Source: Polynucleobacter sinensis
GTDB taxonomy: Bacteria > Pseudomonadota > Gammaproteobacteria > Burkholderiales > Burkholderiaceae
Assembly: GCF_001595985.1 (NCBI RefSeq)
Contig: NZ_LOJJ01000005.1
Coordinates: 62,001-126,000 of the forward strand
Length of the DNA: 64,000 nt
Direction: 5' to 3'
The translations under genes and the position numbers were made by a program. The notes below the pieces were generated by a model. It had not been told where the DNA came from. It made no database searches and saw only the letters and a program-made list of their open reading frames with translations. Position 1 is the first letter of the stretch; each line of letters begins with the position of its first letter. This document shows, in pieces, positions 1 through 7,416 of this stretch.

Positions 1-669
1 GCAGAGTACGGCTGGAACATAAACAAATCCCAATGATCCTTCAGGAAGATTGGGATTTCCCCAACTTCCGTACATGTAGCCGATCGTCGCTGCAGCTGCA
101 ATTGGAAATCCCAAGCCTGAAGAGCTGGCCATCGCGGTATGCGGTTTGACATTGCACCAAAGCATGAAAGGCACGGTAATAAATGCTCCGCCAGCCCCAA
201 CTAGACTTGCAACAATACCCGTCAACACACCGAATGAAAAAAGCCCTAGGTTGCCAGGCAACTCCCGCCCAGGAGCCTGCTTTTTGTTGATGATCATTTG
301 AATTGAGGTGTAGACGATAAAAATCGCAAATACCAGTGAGAGCCAGGAAGTATTAATGGCCTCAAATATTTCACTACCGCCAAAGAGACTACCCAATACC
401 AATCCAGGGCTTAGTGCTGCGACTAGTTTCCAATCGATAGAGTTGTGTTTATGGTGCGCCCAGATTGCTGAGGTGGTAGTAAACAGAATGGTTGCCATGC
501 CGGTGGCAATTGCCATGTGGACGATGATGTTTTGGTTAAATCCCAGGTGATTAAAAATCACAATCATGATGGGGACGAGAATCATTCCGCCACCAATGCC
601 TAGAAGGCCAGCTAGAAAGCCAGACACGCTGCCGCACAGCATCAGTATGAAGATATCGTTTATTGACAT
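1..669 (-). CDS. TauE/SafE (TSUP) family permease, 3' end outside window
   Basis: Inner-membrane protein of the sulfite exporter TauE/SafE family, which moves small sulfur- or carbon-containing anions. The first 223 codons are visible. The ATG at 669 is preceded by GGGGAA. The N-terminus has the family's glycine-rich stretch (GLLGIGGGMILVP), and a second copy of the same pattern (VGAGGAFITVPFM) lies about 140 residues later; this internal duplication is typical of TSUP proteins. Hydrophobic segments recur throughout. The gene starts only a few bases beyond the 6S RNA 3' end and may be read from the same promoter. The substrate cannot be told from sequence. Confidence 0.85.
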   Translation of the reverse strand, partial: MSINDIFILMLCGSVSGFLAGLLGIGGGMILVPIMIVIFNHLGFNQNIIVHMAIATGMATILFTTTSAIWAHHKHNSIDWKLVAALSPGLVLGSLFGGSEIFEAINTSWLSLVFAIFIVYTSIQMIINKKQAPGRELPGNLGLFSFGVLTGIVASLVGAGGAFITVPFMLWCNVKPHTAMASSSGLGFPIAAAATIGYMYGSWGNPNLPEGSLGFVYVPAVLC

Positions 670-674
670 GAATT

Positions 675-825
675 CCCCGCCTTAGCCGCTAGGCCGTCAT
701 CCTGAACCCTAAGGTTCAAGGTGGAACGGCTACTCTGCTTCGGGTGCATTAAGAAGCTCAGGGAGTGAACAGCGCGAGGCTGCCACTGTGAAACATTCGA
801 AACGCTCACGCCCACAAGGTAAAGA
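675..825 (-). ncRNA. ssrS: 6S RNA (SsrS), approximate ends
   Basis: 6S RNA binds the sigma-70 RNA polymerase holoenzyme and dampens transcription in stationary phase. On the minus strand, directly after zapA (its usual position in proteobacteria), the sequence carries the conserved CCCTGAG element and, further 3', CACCTTGAACC followed by GGGTTCA and GGCCTAGCGGC, the conserved 3' half of proteobacterial 6S RNA. A short closing stem CCTT/AAGG pairs the flanks. Ends are estimates from this pairing; the 5' end could lie up to 25 bases further upstream. Confidence 0.8.
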
Positions 826-850
826 TCGTTCCGGATGCTTGCGCATCGGT

Positions 851-1213
851 TCAAGGAACTATTGGCCTTGGCGAACCAGGCAGGGAAAGGGTTTGCATCA
901 ACGCATCTACTTGATCTTCCAGCGAGCGAATCTCTTGTTGAAGTCGCGCAATTTCAGTTGGATCAGTATTGGAGGCGGCGCTTTGAATTGGGGTCTGTGA
1001 TGATGTGGTTTGCAATTTTATGAGATCGCCGGCGATCTTGAGCGCTGCCATCATGCTAGCGCGTTCAATACTGCGATTGCCACCATTAATTGCTAGTTGA
1101 ATTTGTTCGTCAACGAGAGTGCAGGCCGCACGCAATAATGGCTCATGCTCCGCGCTAGTTGCTAGAGTAATTTTTTGCCCGGCGAGGCTTACTTCAATGC
1201 GTTGTTGGCTCAT
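851..1213 (-). CDS. zapA: Cell division protein ZapA
   Basis: ZapA binds FtsZ protofilaments and promotes their bundling in the Z-ring. The 120-residue product starts MSQQRIEVSLAGQ, the typical beta-strand start, followed by an SAEHEPLLRAA helix and a C-terminal coiled-coil helix (about residues 70-110). I chose ATG 1213 over ATG 1219 because AGAGG sits 6 bases upstream of 1213 but abuts 1219. It overlaps the end of the coiled-coil gene upstream by 20 bases and is followed by 6S RNA, the classic zapA-ssrS order. Confidence 0.9.
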   Translation of the reverse strand: MSQQRIEVSLAGQKITLATSAEHEPLLRAACTLVDEQIQLAINGGNRSIERASMMAALKIAGDLIKLQTTSSQTPIQSAASNTDPTEIARLQQEIRSLEDQVDALMQTLSLPGSPRPIVP

Positions 1214-1478
1214 TGCCATCCTCTGGGTTTGTTGGCGCTACTGCTTCACCAAGTAAATTCATTTGGCGACCATCACTTTGCTCCGGTAGCCGACTTAGTA
1301 TATGTTGAATCCGTTTTTGCGCATCTTCAATTTTGCCCTCCAATTGAGTGCGGTCTTGATGCAGAATTTTCACGGCATCAGTAATGGCTTTAATTTTGGC
1401 AGATAGCCTCGCAATGGAGGTGTTAATCTCGTCCGTTGGCGCTTGGTTGCTCGATGTATGAGGAGTGTGCTCGTTCAT
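1194..1478 (-). CDS. Small coiled-coil protein upstream of ZapA
   Basis: A 94-residue protein with no signal peptide or membrane segment. Residues 19-65 form a charged heptad-like helix rich in I, L, K, E and Q, suggesting a coiled coil; both ends are polar and probably disordered. Small coiled-coil proteins are commonly encoded just upstream of zapA in Betaproteobacteria and are thought to be division factors similar in size to ZapB. The overlap with zapA suggests translational coupling. Its role in division is inferred from context only. Confidence 0.65.
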   Translation of the reverse strand: MNEHTPHTSSNQAPTDEINTSIARLSAKIKAITDAVKILHQDRTQLEGKIEDAQKRIQHILSRLPEQSDGRQMNLLGEAVAPTNPEDGNEPTTH

Positions 1479-1529
1479 ATGAGCATTGTAGTCTCAGGAA
1501 AACGCTTTGTGGAACTCCTGTCTTTAGGC

Positions 1530-2291
1530 TTAATTGGGCAGGGCCACCCAATCATTTCCAAGTTTTTCTAGGCGAATCCGTCCCTGAAATAGCTCGATCA
1601 GGGCCTGATGTGTTTTTGGGTCTTGGCTTGGCCCTTGGTAGTGCAGTTTGCCCTGATTGAGCATGATTAAGTGATTTGCCCTTAGGGCCAAATGTACTTC
1701 ATGAAGGACGGTAATTAAGGTTTTACCCTGCAGTAGCAAGGTCTGTTGCCAGCCAAGAAAATCTGCCTGGTGTGGGGGGTCTAAATTTGCCAGCGGCTCA
1801 TCCATCAGCAGAATTTCTGCATCCACTGCGAGGAGTCGCGCTAATAAAACTCTCTGACGTTCGCCCCCGGAAAGTTGTTGTAAAGGGCGGTGACGCAGTT
1901 CCCATGCATCAGTTTGTTTCAGGCATGCCTCAACCCGAAGGTGATCTAGGGCAGATGGTAGACGTAGCCAATTTTGATGTGGCATGCGTCCGAGCATCAC
2001 CGTGTCATATACATTGAGCGTGTCATAAAACTCATCGTGTGAAGTCGAACCCTGATCAAGCCACGCTAATTTCTTGACCAACTCTTTTTTATTAAAAGTG
2101 TTTAGTTCTAATCCATCTAGCGTGAGAGAGCCTGAATATTTGAGAAGACCGGCCATCGCTTGCAGGAGGGATGATTTACCCGCCCCATTGGGCCCTATGA
2201 TGCTTGTCCATTGCCCTTGTGGGATATCCAGGTCAAGGTTGCTGAGAACTGCGCAGGGTCCTCGATAAATTGATGTCTGGCGGGACCTCAT
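1530..2291 (-). CDS. btuD: Vitamin B12 ABC transporter ATP-binding protein BtuD
   Basis: ATPase of the cobalamin importer BtuCDF, on the cytoplasmic face of the inner membrane. The 253-residue product has Walker A GPNGAGKS (residues 33-40), the signature LSGGERQR (from 140) and Walker B LLMDEP (from 161). The open frame runs 86 codons further upstream, but that stretch lies inside btuC and has no family similarity; the ATG at 2291 gives an ATGA overlap with the btuC stop codon. Last gene of the btuBFCD operon. The family also serves heme and siderophores, but the receptor and riboswitch upstream point to B12. Confidence 0.9.
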   Translation of the reverse strand: MRSRQTSIYRGPCAVLSNLDLDIPQGQWTSIIGPNGAGKSSLLQAMAGLLKYSGSLTLDGLELNTFNKKELVKKLAWLDQGSTSHDEFYDTLNVYDTVMLGRMPHQNWLRLPSALDHLRVEACLKQTDAWELRHRPLQQLSGGERQRVLLARLLAVDAEILLMDEPLANLDPPHQADFLGWQQTLLLQGKTLITVLHEVHLALRANHLIMLNQGKLHYQGPSQDPKTHQALIELFQGRIRLEKLGNDWVALPN

Positions 2292-3265
2292 GAGCGACCC
2301 CTGAAAGGCGATTGCCTTAATAGAACTAGTAGATAAAAACCACCAAGGACTGCAGTAACGATGCCGACTGGAATTTCTATGGGGGCAAATATTGTCCGTG
2401 CTATGAGGTCTGAACTTAGCAATAAGATGCCACCACCCAAACAGGAAAACAGCAACTGAATTCGTTGACGTCCACCCGATAATTTTCGGACTAAATGGGG
2501 TGCAGCTAAGCCTACAAAAGCCACCAAGCCAGTTTGCGCCACGGCGCATCCAGTAGTTAGCGCAAGGATGCCAATGAGTACAAGGCGTAATTGATCTAGC
2601 GGCAGACCCAATGTGCGAGCGGTATTTTCACCAAGAGCCAGTGCATCCAAAGAAGGGCTGATGAAAAGCGTTATCAGTAAGCAAACACACAATACAAAAC
2701 TCATAACGCTTACACCTGACCAGCTGAGCAGGGTAGTGTTACCAAGCATGAATGACTGAATGCTCTGAAAGAGATCGGGTCGGATAAAGGTAAATAAAGA
2801 ATTTGCAGCGCCCAGAATGACGCTAATGACTACGCCAGACAATAAAAGACGCAATGAACTTTGGTAACCACCCGCCAGTAAAAGGGAGGCCAATACGCCA
2901 AGCAATGCACCAATGAAAGCGCCGCCATTTAAACCAATCAGTTCAAGCCAAGAGTTACCTAGATAGGCAAAGCAAAGAACGCTCCCAACACCAAGTAAGG
3001 CACCTGAAGCGCTTCCCAGTAGATAGGGATCAGCTAATGGATTACGAAAGAGGCTTTGTGCAATGCCTCCTGCAAGCCCTAATAAAGCGCCCGCAAGATA
3101 GGCACCTAGAGATCTTGGCAGGCGTATATCCAGAAGAATCGTTTGATCAGAATTTCCTAGAGCCCAACTTGCCCCGGCGCTTCCCAATAGAGATCCCAGT
3201 AGGATCAATATTAGGCTGAGAGCTACAAGGCTGAGGAGTTTTCCAAGGAAGTAATTTTTTTGCAT
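2288..3265 (-). CDS. btuC: Vitamin B12 ABC transporter permease BtuC
   Basis: FecCD-family permease that passes cobalamin (or a similar corrinoid) through the inner membrane. It has about ten hydrophobic segments and the family motif RLPRSLGAYLAGALLGLAGG near the N-terminus, then FRNPLADPYLLG. I place the start at ATG 3265, which overlaps the btuF stop as TAATG and gives a family-like N-terminus. An in-frame ATG at 3298 would add 11 residues but has no clear ribosome-binding site. Lies between btuF and btuD with overlaps on both sides. Confidence 0.88.
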   Translation of the reverse strand: MQKNYFLGKLLSLVALSLILILLGSLLGSAGASWALGNSDQTILLDIRLPRSLGAYLAGALLGLAGGIAQSLFRNPLADPYLLGSASGALLGVGSVLCFAYLGNSWLELIGLNGGAFIGALLGVLASLLLAGGYQSSLRLLLSGVVISVILGAANSLFTFIRPDLFQSIQSFMLGNTTLLSWSGVSVMSFVLCVCLLITLFISPSLDALALGENTARTLGLPLDQLRLVLIGILALTTGCAVAQTGLVAFVGLAAPHLVRKLSGGRQRIQLLFSCLGGGILLLSSDLIARTIFAPIEIPVGIVTAVLGGFYLLVLLRQSPFRGRS

Positions 3266-4170
3266 TACTGGGATGATGACATCTTCTCTTGGATGCATTG
3301 GGAAATTAATAGGGCCGCCTCACCCATGCGTGGTCCTGGGCGGACCAGGATGTCATTTTGCTCGCTGGTAAAACTGCAGATACGTTTTTTTGAAACTGCT
3401 GGAATAGTATTCCAACCGGGGCGCTTCTGAAGATCGGTAAGAGTTGATTCGGTTAATAGAATGACTTCTGGGTTAGCTTGAACTACAAATTCTGGATTGA
3501 TTTTGGGAAACGGTCCGAGAGATTCGGGAATGATGTTGCTTAAATCGAGTTGCGTCAGAATTTCTCCGATAAAGGAAGTGCGTCCCGCGGCAAAAGGGCT
3601 TGGGTTTACTTCAAAGTAGACCTTGATACTCTTATCCCTAGATGAAAGTTGTTTGCGAGCACGCATGATTTCTTGTTGAATTTGATTCCAGACGCGCTTG
3701 CTTTCGGAAGCCCCTAGAAGCGTATCTAATTTTTCAAGCGCACGCAGCTCATCATTCATGGATTTGATATCCAGTGCAAATGTTTGTATACCTAAGTTAT
3801 TCAAGCGTGCGATGACTGGCGACGTTTTATCCAGAAGCACAAGGTCTGGCTTGAGCTGTACGATACGCTCAATATTGACATCACCCATGCCGCCAAGTTT
3901 AGGTAAATGCTGAATGGATTTTGGCCAATTAGAGAATCGATCAATGCCGACTAAGGTAGAGCACTTCCCTAATGCGCAGACGGATTCCGTAAGCGATGGT
4001 AAGAGGCTAATCACGCGTTGTGGTGGATTACTTAATGTAATGACAACACCCCGATCGTCGCTTACCGAAATTGGTGCAGAAAAAACTGACAAAGAGAGAC
4101 CAAATAAAAATACAACAACCCCTACTGCTAAAAAGCAAAAGCGCATTGAGGGTTGTTGTATATCTCTCAT
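3265..4170 (-). CDS. btuF: Periplasmic cobalamin-binding protein BtuF
   Basis: Class III solute-binding protein that delivers B12 to BtuCD. The 301-residue product has an N-terminal signal peptide (hydrophobic stretch about residues 10-31), then RVISLLPSLTESVCALG and the VGIDRFSNWP segment typical of BtuF/TroA-type helical-backbone proteins. The coding region starts 2 bases after the btuB stop and overlaps btuC. ABC binding proteins of this type also carry heme or siderophores; the riboswitch-controlled receptor upstream makes cobalamin the likely ligand. Confidence 0.87.
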   Translation of the reverse strand: MRDIQQPSMRFCFLAVGVVVFLFGLSLSVFSAPISVSDDRGVVITLSNPPQRVISLLPSLTESVCALGKCSTLVGIDRFSNWPKSIQHLPKLGGMGDVNIERIVQLKPDLVLLDKTSPVIARLNNLGIQTFALDIKSMNDELRALEKLDTLLGASESKRVWNQIQQEIMRARKQLSSRDKSIKVYFEVNPSPFAAGRTSFIGEILTQLDLSNIIPESLGPFPKINPEFVVQANPEVILLTESTLTDLQKRPGWNTIPAVSKKRICSFTSEQNDILVRPGPRMGEAALLISQCIQEKMSSSQ

Positions 4171-4172
4171 TG

Positions 4173-6155
4173 TTATTTCATTGCATAACGAATACCAGCA
4201 AATACATTAGATCCTGGTGTATTGCTGCCGTATGCAAGTTGATAATTGCTGTTGAACATATTGTTCCAGCGAGCAAATATTGTCCACCGTGGATCAAATT
4301 CATAACTGGAGTAAAGGTTGACTAATGCGTAGGGTGCCATCCATTGGGTATTTGAGCTAGATGCTGGAGAGCCATATCTTTGGCCTGAGAGGGTTATATT
4401 CGAGCCAATTTGAACTTTATTGTGGTTGTATTCAAGCCCAATATTCCCAACCTGCCTTGCTCTATTGGGTAGATCAAGATTTGTTTTTTGATCGATTGCG
4501 CTTAGTGAGTCGGCAGATGCCTTTAAGATAAATTTCCCCAGTCTAGCGTTGCCACCCAAAGACACGCCTCTAATTTGCACAAGACCATAGTTGGCTGGTG
4601 CCCATAAACCGTATGGATCTGCTGTCGTAGGTTGCCATTGAATCAGGTTTTGAATGTTATTTTGGTATGCAATCAAATGTAAGTCATACACTTGATTTTC
4701 ATGATGCAGGCCTGCCTCTACATTTCGATTTGTTTCGGGCGCTAGTGTAGGGTTGCCGGATCCAGGGTAATAGAGCTCATTGAACGTAGGCGCTCTAAAT
4801 CCAGTTCCATAATTTATATTGGCGCGCCATTGTTTTGTAAAGAAATATCCATAAGCCACGCTTCCAGTCACTTTCGAGCCATAGCTTGTAATGGAGTCGT
4901 TTCTAATTGAAGCGTTAGCCAAGTTATTTCCTCTTTTTAATTGGTAAGAGGCGGCAAATGAATCTGTCGTACGAGATTGATTGACTGCACACGGGATCCC
5001 GTATCCGCAACCGCCCCCAGTGCCGGTTGGTGAGTTAGATGCATTGACATATTGATCCCTACGCTCTGCCAATAACTGCAAAGTATCGGATCCAATTGCA
5101 AAATTATTCTGCCAAGTGTAGGTATTTTCTGGTGTATCAATCTTGTCATTACTAAAGCCGGTCAAGTTTTGTCCAGAGCTAGTTGAATTTGCAAGCTGGA
5201 CTATGCTCTGCCAATATTGATTGATTTGATTTTTTGAGTATATTGAGGCGACTAATAAATTATTGACTTGATTATTCTGCGTTGGCGCGCTTGTTGCGAC
5301 GTAGGCTGAGTCGTAATACGCATCACTGGGGTATTGCCAATTGACGCGCGTAGCTAGTAACTTCAAGCCTAACTCTTGTCCTTGTGCCCACTCTTGTGAA
5401 ATTTGTCCGTTTGCCCCTAATCTTGTGAAGCCATTATTTACCGTGGGGAAGGCGCAGGTCCGAGTTGGGTTTTGGGGGGAGCAGCCATTATTACTGGCGA
5501 CGGAGTTAAAGCCCAAGGAGTTTTCTTGGCTTACTCCTAATGCGTATGCCGTCCTGTTGGCGCCCTCAATCGTGCCTGATGCACTCGCGTTAGTGATGCT
5601 GGTGCCGTAGGTTCCATATCCGGCTGATGCATCCAGCGTGGTGGCGCCACCACCTTTTTTGGTGAAAATTTGAATGACGCCGCCCATTGCATCTGCTCCG
5701 TAAAAGGTGCTTTGGGGACCGTAAATAATTTCAATATGGTCAATTGAGGATAGGGGGATTGAATTCCAAATGGGTCCCCCTAGGGCTGAAGACTCTACAC
5801 GTACTCCATCAATCAAAACTAGACTTTGATTATTGTTAGTACCCCGGATATAAATGCTTGAAACGTTCCCGGCGCCGCCGGTATTAGATACTTGAATGCC
5901 TCGTTGCTGCTGCAGTAATTCCGGCAGACTAGTTTGAGCTGCTTGCTCAATTTCTTCGCGGCCGATATAGGTAAAGTCCGCCAGCACATCTTTAGCTTCG
6001 GTGGGCGTTCTGGTAGCCGTCACAATAACAGGAGTCATTGGGGTCGACTGGTTGATTACAGAGACCGATGAATTGTTTTGCGCCACTGCATGGAGTGTTA
6101 ATGCTGTGCCGCAAATGAGTGCCACTAGGGTTTTGTTGCTGAACTGCTTTTTCAT
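4173..6155 (-). CDS. btuB: TonB-dependent cobalamin outer-membrane receptor BtuB
   Basis: Outer-membrane 22-strand barrel that imports vitamin B12 using TonB energy. The 660-residue product has a signal peptide ending near HAVA (residue 25), a TonB box TPVIVTATR (residues 41-49), a plug domain with IYIRGTNNN, VLIDGVR and the GPQSTFYGADAMGGVI motif, and a long barrel rich in aromatic beta-strands. The final residue is Lys rather than the usual C-terminal Phe, but a Tyr-Ala-Met-Lys ending is close to the barrel signal. First gene of the operon and preceded by a cobalamin riboswitch, which sets its substrate. Confidence 0.93.
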   Translation of the reverse strand: MKKQFSNKTLVALICGTALTLHAVAQNNSSVSVINQSTPMTPVIVTATRTPTEAKDVLADFTYIGREEIEQAAQTSLPELLQQQRGIQVSNTGGAGNVSSIYIRGTNNNQSLVLIDGVRVESSALGGPIWNSIPLSSIDHIEIIYGPQSTFYGADAMGGVIQIFTKKGGGATTLDASAGYGTYGTSITNASASGTIEGANRTAYALGVSQENSLGFNSVASNNGCSPQNPTRTCAFPTVNNGFTRLGANGQISQEWAQGQELGLKLLATRVNWQYPSDAYYDSAYVATSAPTQNNQVNNLLVASIYSKNQINQYWQSIVQLANSTSSGQNLTGFSNDKIDTPENTYTWQNNFAIGSDTLQLLAERRDQYVNASNSPTGTGGGCGYGIPCAVNQSRTTDSFAASYQLKRGNNLANASIRNDSITSYGSKVTGSVAYGYFFTKQWRANINYGTGFRAPTFNELYYPGSGNPTLAPETNRNVEAGLHHENQVYDLHLIAYQNNIQNLIQWQPTTADPYGLWAPANYGLVQIRGVSLGGNARLGKFILKASADSLSAIDQKTNLDLPNRARQVGNIGLEYNHNKVQIGSNITLSGQRYGSPASSSNTQWMAPYALVNLYSSYEFDPRWTIFARWNNMFNSNYQLAYGSNTPGSNVFAGIRYAMK

Positions 6156-6274
6156 GATGAACTTTCTGCCTTCGAATCACCTGGCTCACTTCCCCGTAAG
6201 CTGGGTCGAACAGAATTTCACATTTTGAGAGTTCAGGCGTCAATTGGGCATCTTTGCAGTTGCTTGGGATGCTT

Positions 6275-6475
6275 CATTAGCGCGCGAAGATCCCCGTCCG
6301 CAAAATTCCACCTGTCTTGGCCGGTATCCGGGCTAGTAAATCTCAGAATTTGGCCTTCCCATGCAATTGACGCGCACAGTGGCTTAATCAAATTCCTGAC
6401 ACCTTCACTCGGAAGTTAGGGTGCATTTACTTACCGTTGCGGGGGCAGCACACGTTTAGTGTTTCCCGTTTAACT
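6275..6475 (-). promoter_or_regulatory. Cobalamin riboswitch controlling btuBFCD
   Basis: Reading the minus strand, the leader of btuB shows the class-defining cobalamin elements in order: GGGAAACACTAAACG, then GCTGCCCCCGCAACGGTAAG (6431-6450 region), GCCACTG (6377-6383), and the B12 box AGCCCGGATACCGGCC (6319-6334). Binding of adenosylcobalamin normally shuts off downstream expression. About 120 bases separate the aptamer from the btuB ATG; they form the expression platform, and I see no strong U-tract terminator there, so translational control is more likely. Confidence 0.93.
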
Positions 6476-6494
6476 TTATTGCACTGCAATAAAG
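6474..6494. promoter_or_regulatory. Perfect 21-bp palindrome upstream of the B12 riboswitch
   Basis: Arms CTTTATTGCA and TGCAATAAAG around a single C. It ends at the 5' edge of the riboswitch and lies 93 bp upstream of the divergent Crp/Fnr-type gene. Its place, at or near the btuB transcription start, suits a repressor operator. It does not match the Fur or Zur consensus that I know. Confidence 0.55.
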
Positions 6495-6587
6495 CACCAC
6501 GACCCCGTCATTCTATCCTACCCTCTAGGGCTAAGTCGTTCTGAGGGGGAAAAGAGCCTACAATAAGGCCTACAGGATTAAGAATTC

Positions 6588-7205
6588 ATGACAGCATTAG
6601 ATAAGCACCCCGAAAAAAACCTCATTCGCCTTCAGCTTAGCCAAAATTCAGTACTCAAAAGCTTGGATTCGGCGGCAATGGCGGAGTTAGAGCACTATTT
6701 GGAGGTCTCAGACCTTAAAAAATCGGAAATATTGCTTCATCAGGGCGATCACCAGATGGAGCAGTACTTTGTGCTGGACGGTATTTTGAAGCGCATTGTT
6801 TCTAGCGCTGATGCCAAAGAGATGATTTTGCGCTTTGCCATCGAGAAGGATATTGAAACCAGTTACGCCGCATGGCGCCTAAAGACGGCTGCCCCATATA
6901 GTATTGCTTGCGTTACTAAGGCCCGTGTTGCCAGAATGCCTCTGAAGAAGTGGGCTGAATTTCTGGATACCCATAAGCCCCTAAAGGAAAGTTTCGAGTT
7001 TGAAGTCATGCGCCTGATGAGTGAAATCATGGCCCACACAATTACCTTGCATATGCTTGATGCTCCGGGTCGGGTAGAGCGTTTTCTGCGTAAATATGAG
7101 GATTTATTTGAGTTACTCCCTAAAAAAGAGTTGGCCGCCTATCTCAACCTGTCCCCAGAGACTTTGAGTCGCCTTAAAACAAAGCATAAAGAGCTCTTTG
7201 TTTAG
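6588..7205 (+). CDS. Crp/Fnr family transcriptional regulator
   Basis: A 205-residue regulator with a cyclic-nucleotide-binding-type beta-barrel (about residues 20-120, with ILLHQGD and YFVLDGILKRI) and a C-terminal winged helix (LPKKELAAYLNLSPETLSRLK, residues 175-198). It contains a single Cys, so it cannot hold an Fnr-type iron-sulfur cluster; the usual cAMP-contact signature is not evident either. The gene lies directly upstream of oxc, with a TTGAC/GTCAA palindrome in between, so it is a good candidate regulator of the oxalate genes. Ligand unknown. Confidence 0.8.
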   Translation: MTALDKHPEKNLIRLQLSQNSVLKSLDSAAMAELEHYLEVSDLKKSEILLHQGDHQMEQYFVLDGILKRIVSSADAKEMILRFAIEKDIETSYAAWRLKTAAPYSIACVTKARVARMPLKKWAEFLDTHKPLKESFEFEVMRLMSEIMAHTITLHMLDAPGRVERFLRKYEDLFELLPKKELAAYLNLSPETLSRLKTKHKELFV

Positions 7206-7241
7206 TTAATTCTCTAGTTGTTTCTAGAATTCAGGGGGAAA

Positions 7242-7255
7242 TTGACCGAAGTCAA
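7242..7255. promoter_or_regulatory. Crp/Fnr-type palindrome between regulator and oxc
   Basis: TTGAC and GTCAA separated by CGAA, which matches the half-site pattern and spacing (TTGA-N6-TCAA) of the Crp/Fnr superfamily. It lies 37 bp after the regulator stop codon and 162 bp before oxc. Confidence 0.55.
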
Positions 7256-7260
7256 TGATG

Positions 7261-7310
7261 ATCTACATCCCTAAGCCTAAGATTCACCTCAGCCTTAGCG
7301 GGGTGTAGAT
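7261..7310. repeat. 50-bp imperfect inverted repeat in the oxc leader region
   Basis: Outer arms ATCTACA and TGTAGAT pair perfectly; inner arms CCC/GGG and CTAAG/CTTAG pair with small bulges. It begins 5 bp after the TTGAC palindrome and ends 106 bp before oxc. It could be a second protein site or an RNA hairpin, and might also act as the end of the regulator transcript, although no T-run follows. Confidence 0.5.
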
Positions 7311-7416
7311 AATTACCCGTGGCACTACTAATAACTTAATTGGAGACAGTTAGCGAAAGCTAAATTGCACTGAACATATTTTGCGTTCGGGCAGTGTGAT
7401 TAACTAAAAAATTTCT

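Noticed and set aside
2292..2549. N-terminal extension of the BtuD frame
   Set aside because: It lies inside btuC, has no family similarity, and the ATG at 2291 gives a normal ATGA overlap.
6588..7205. Oxygen sensor of the Fnr type
   Set aside because: Only one cysteine is present, so an Fnr iron-sulfur cluster is not possible.
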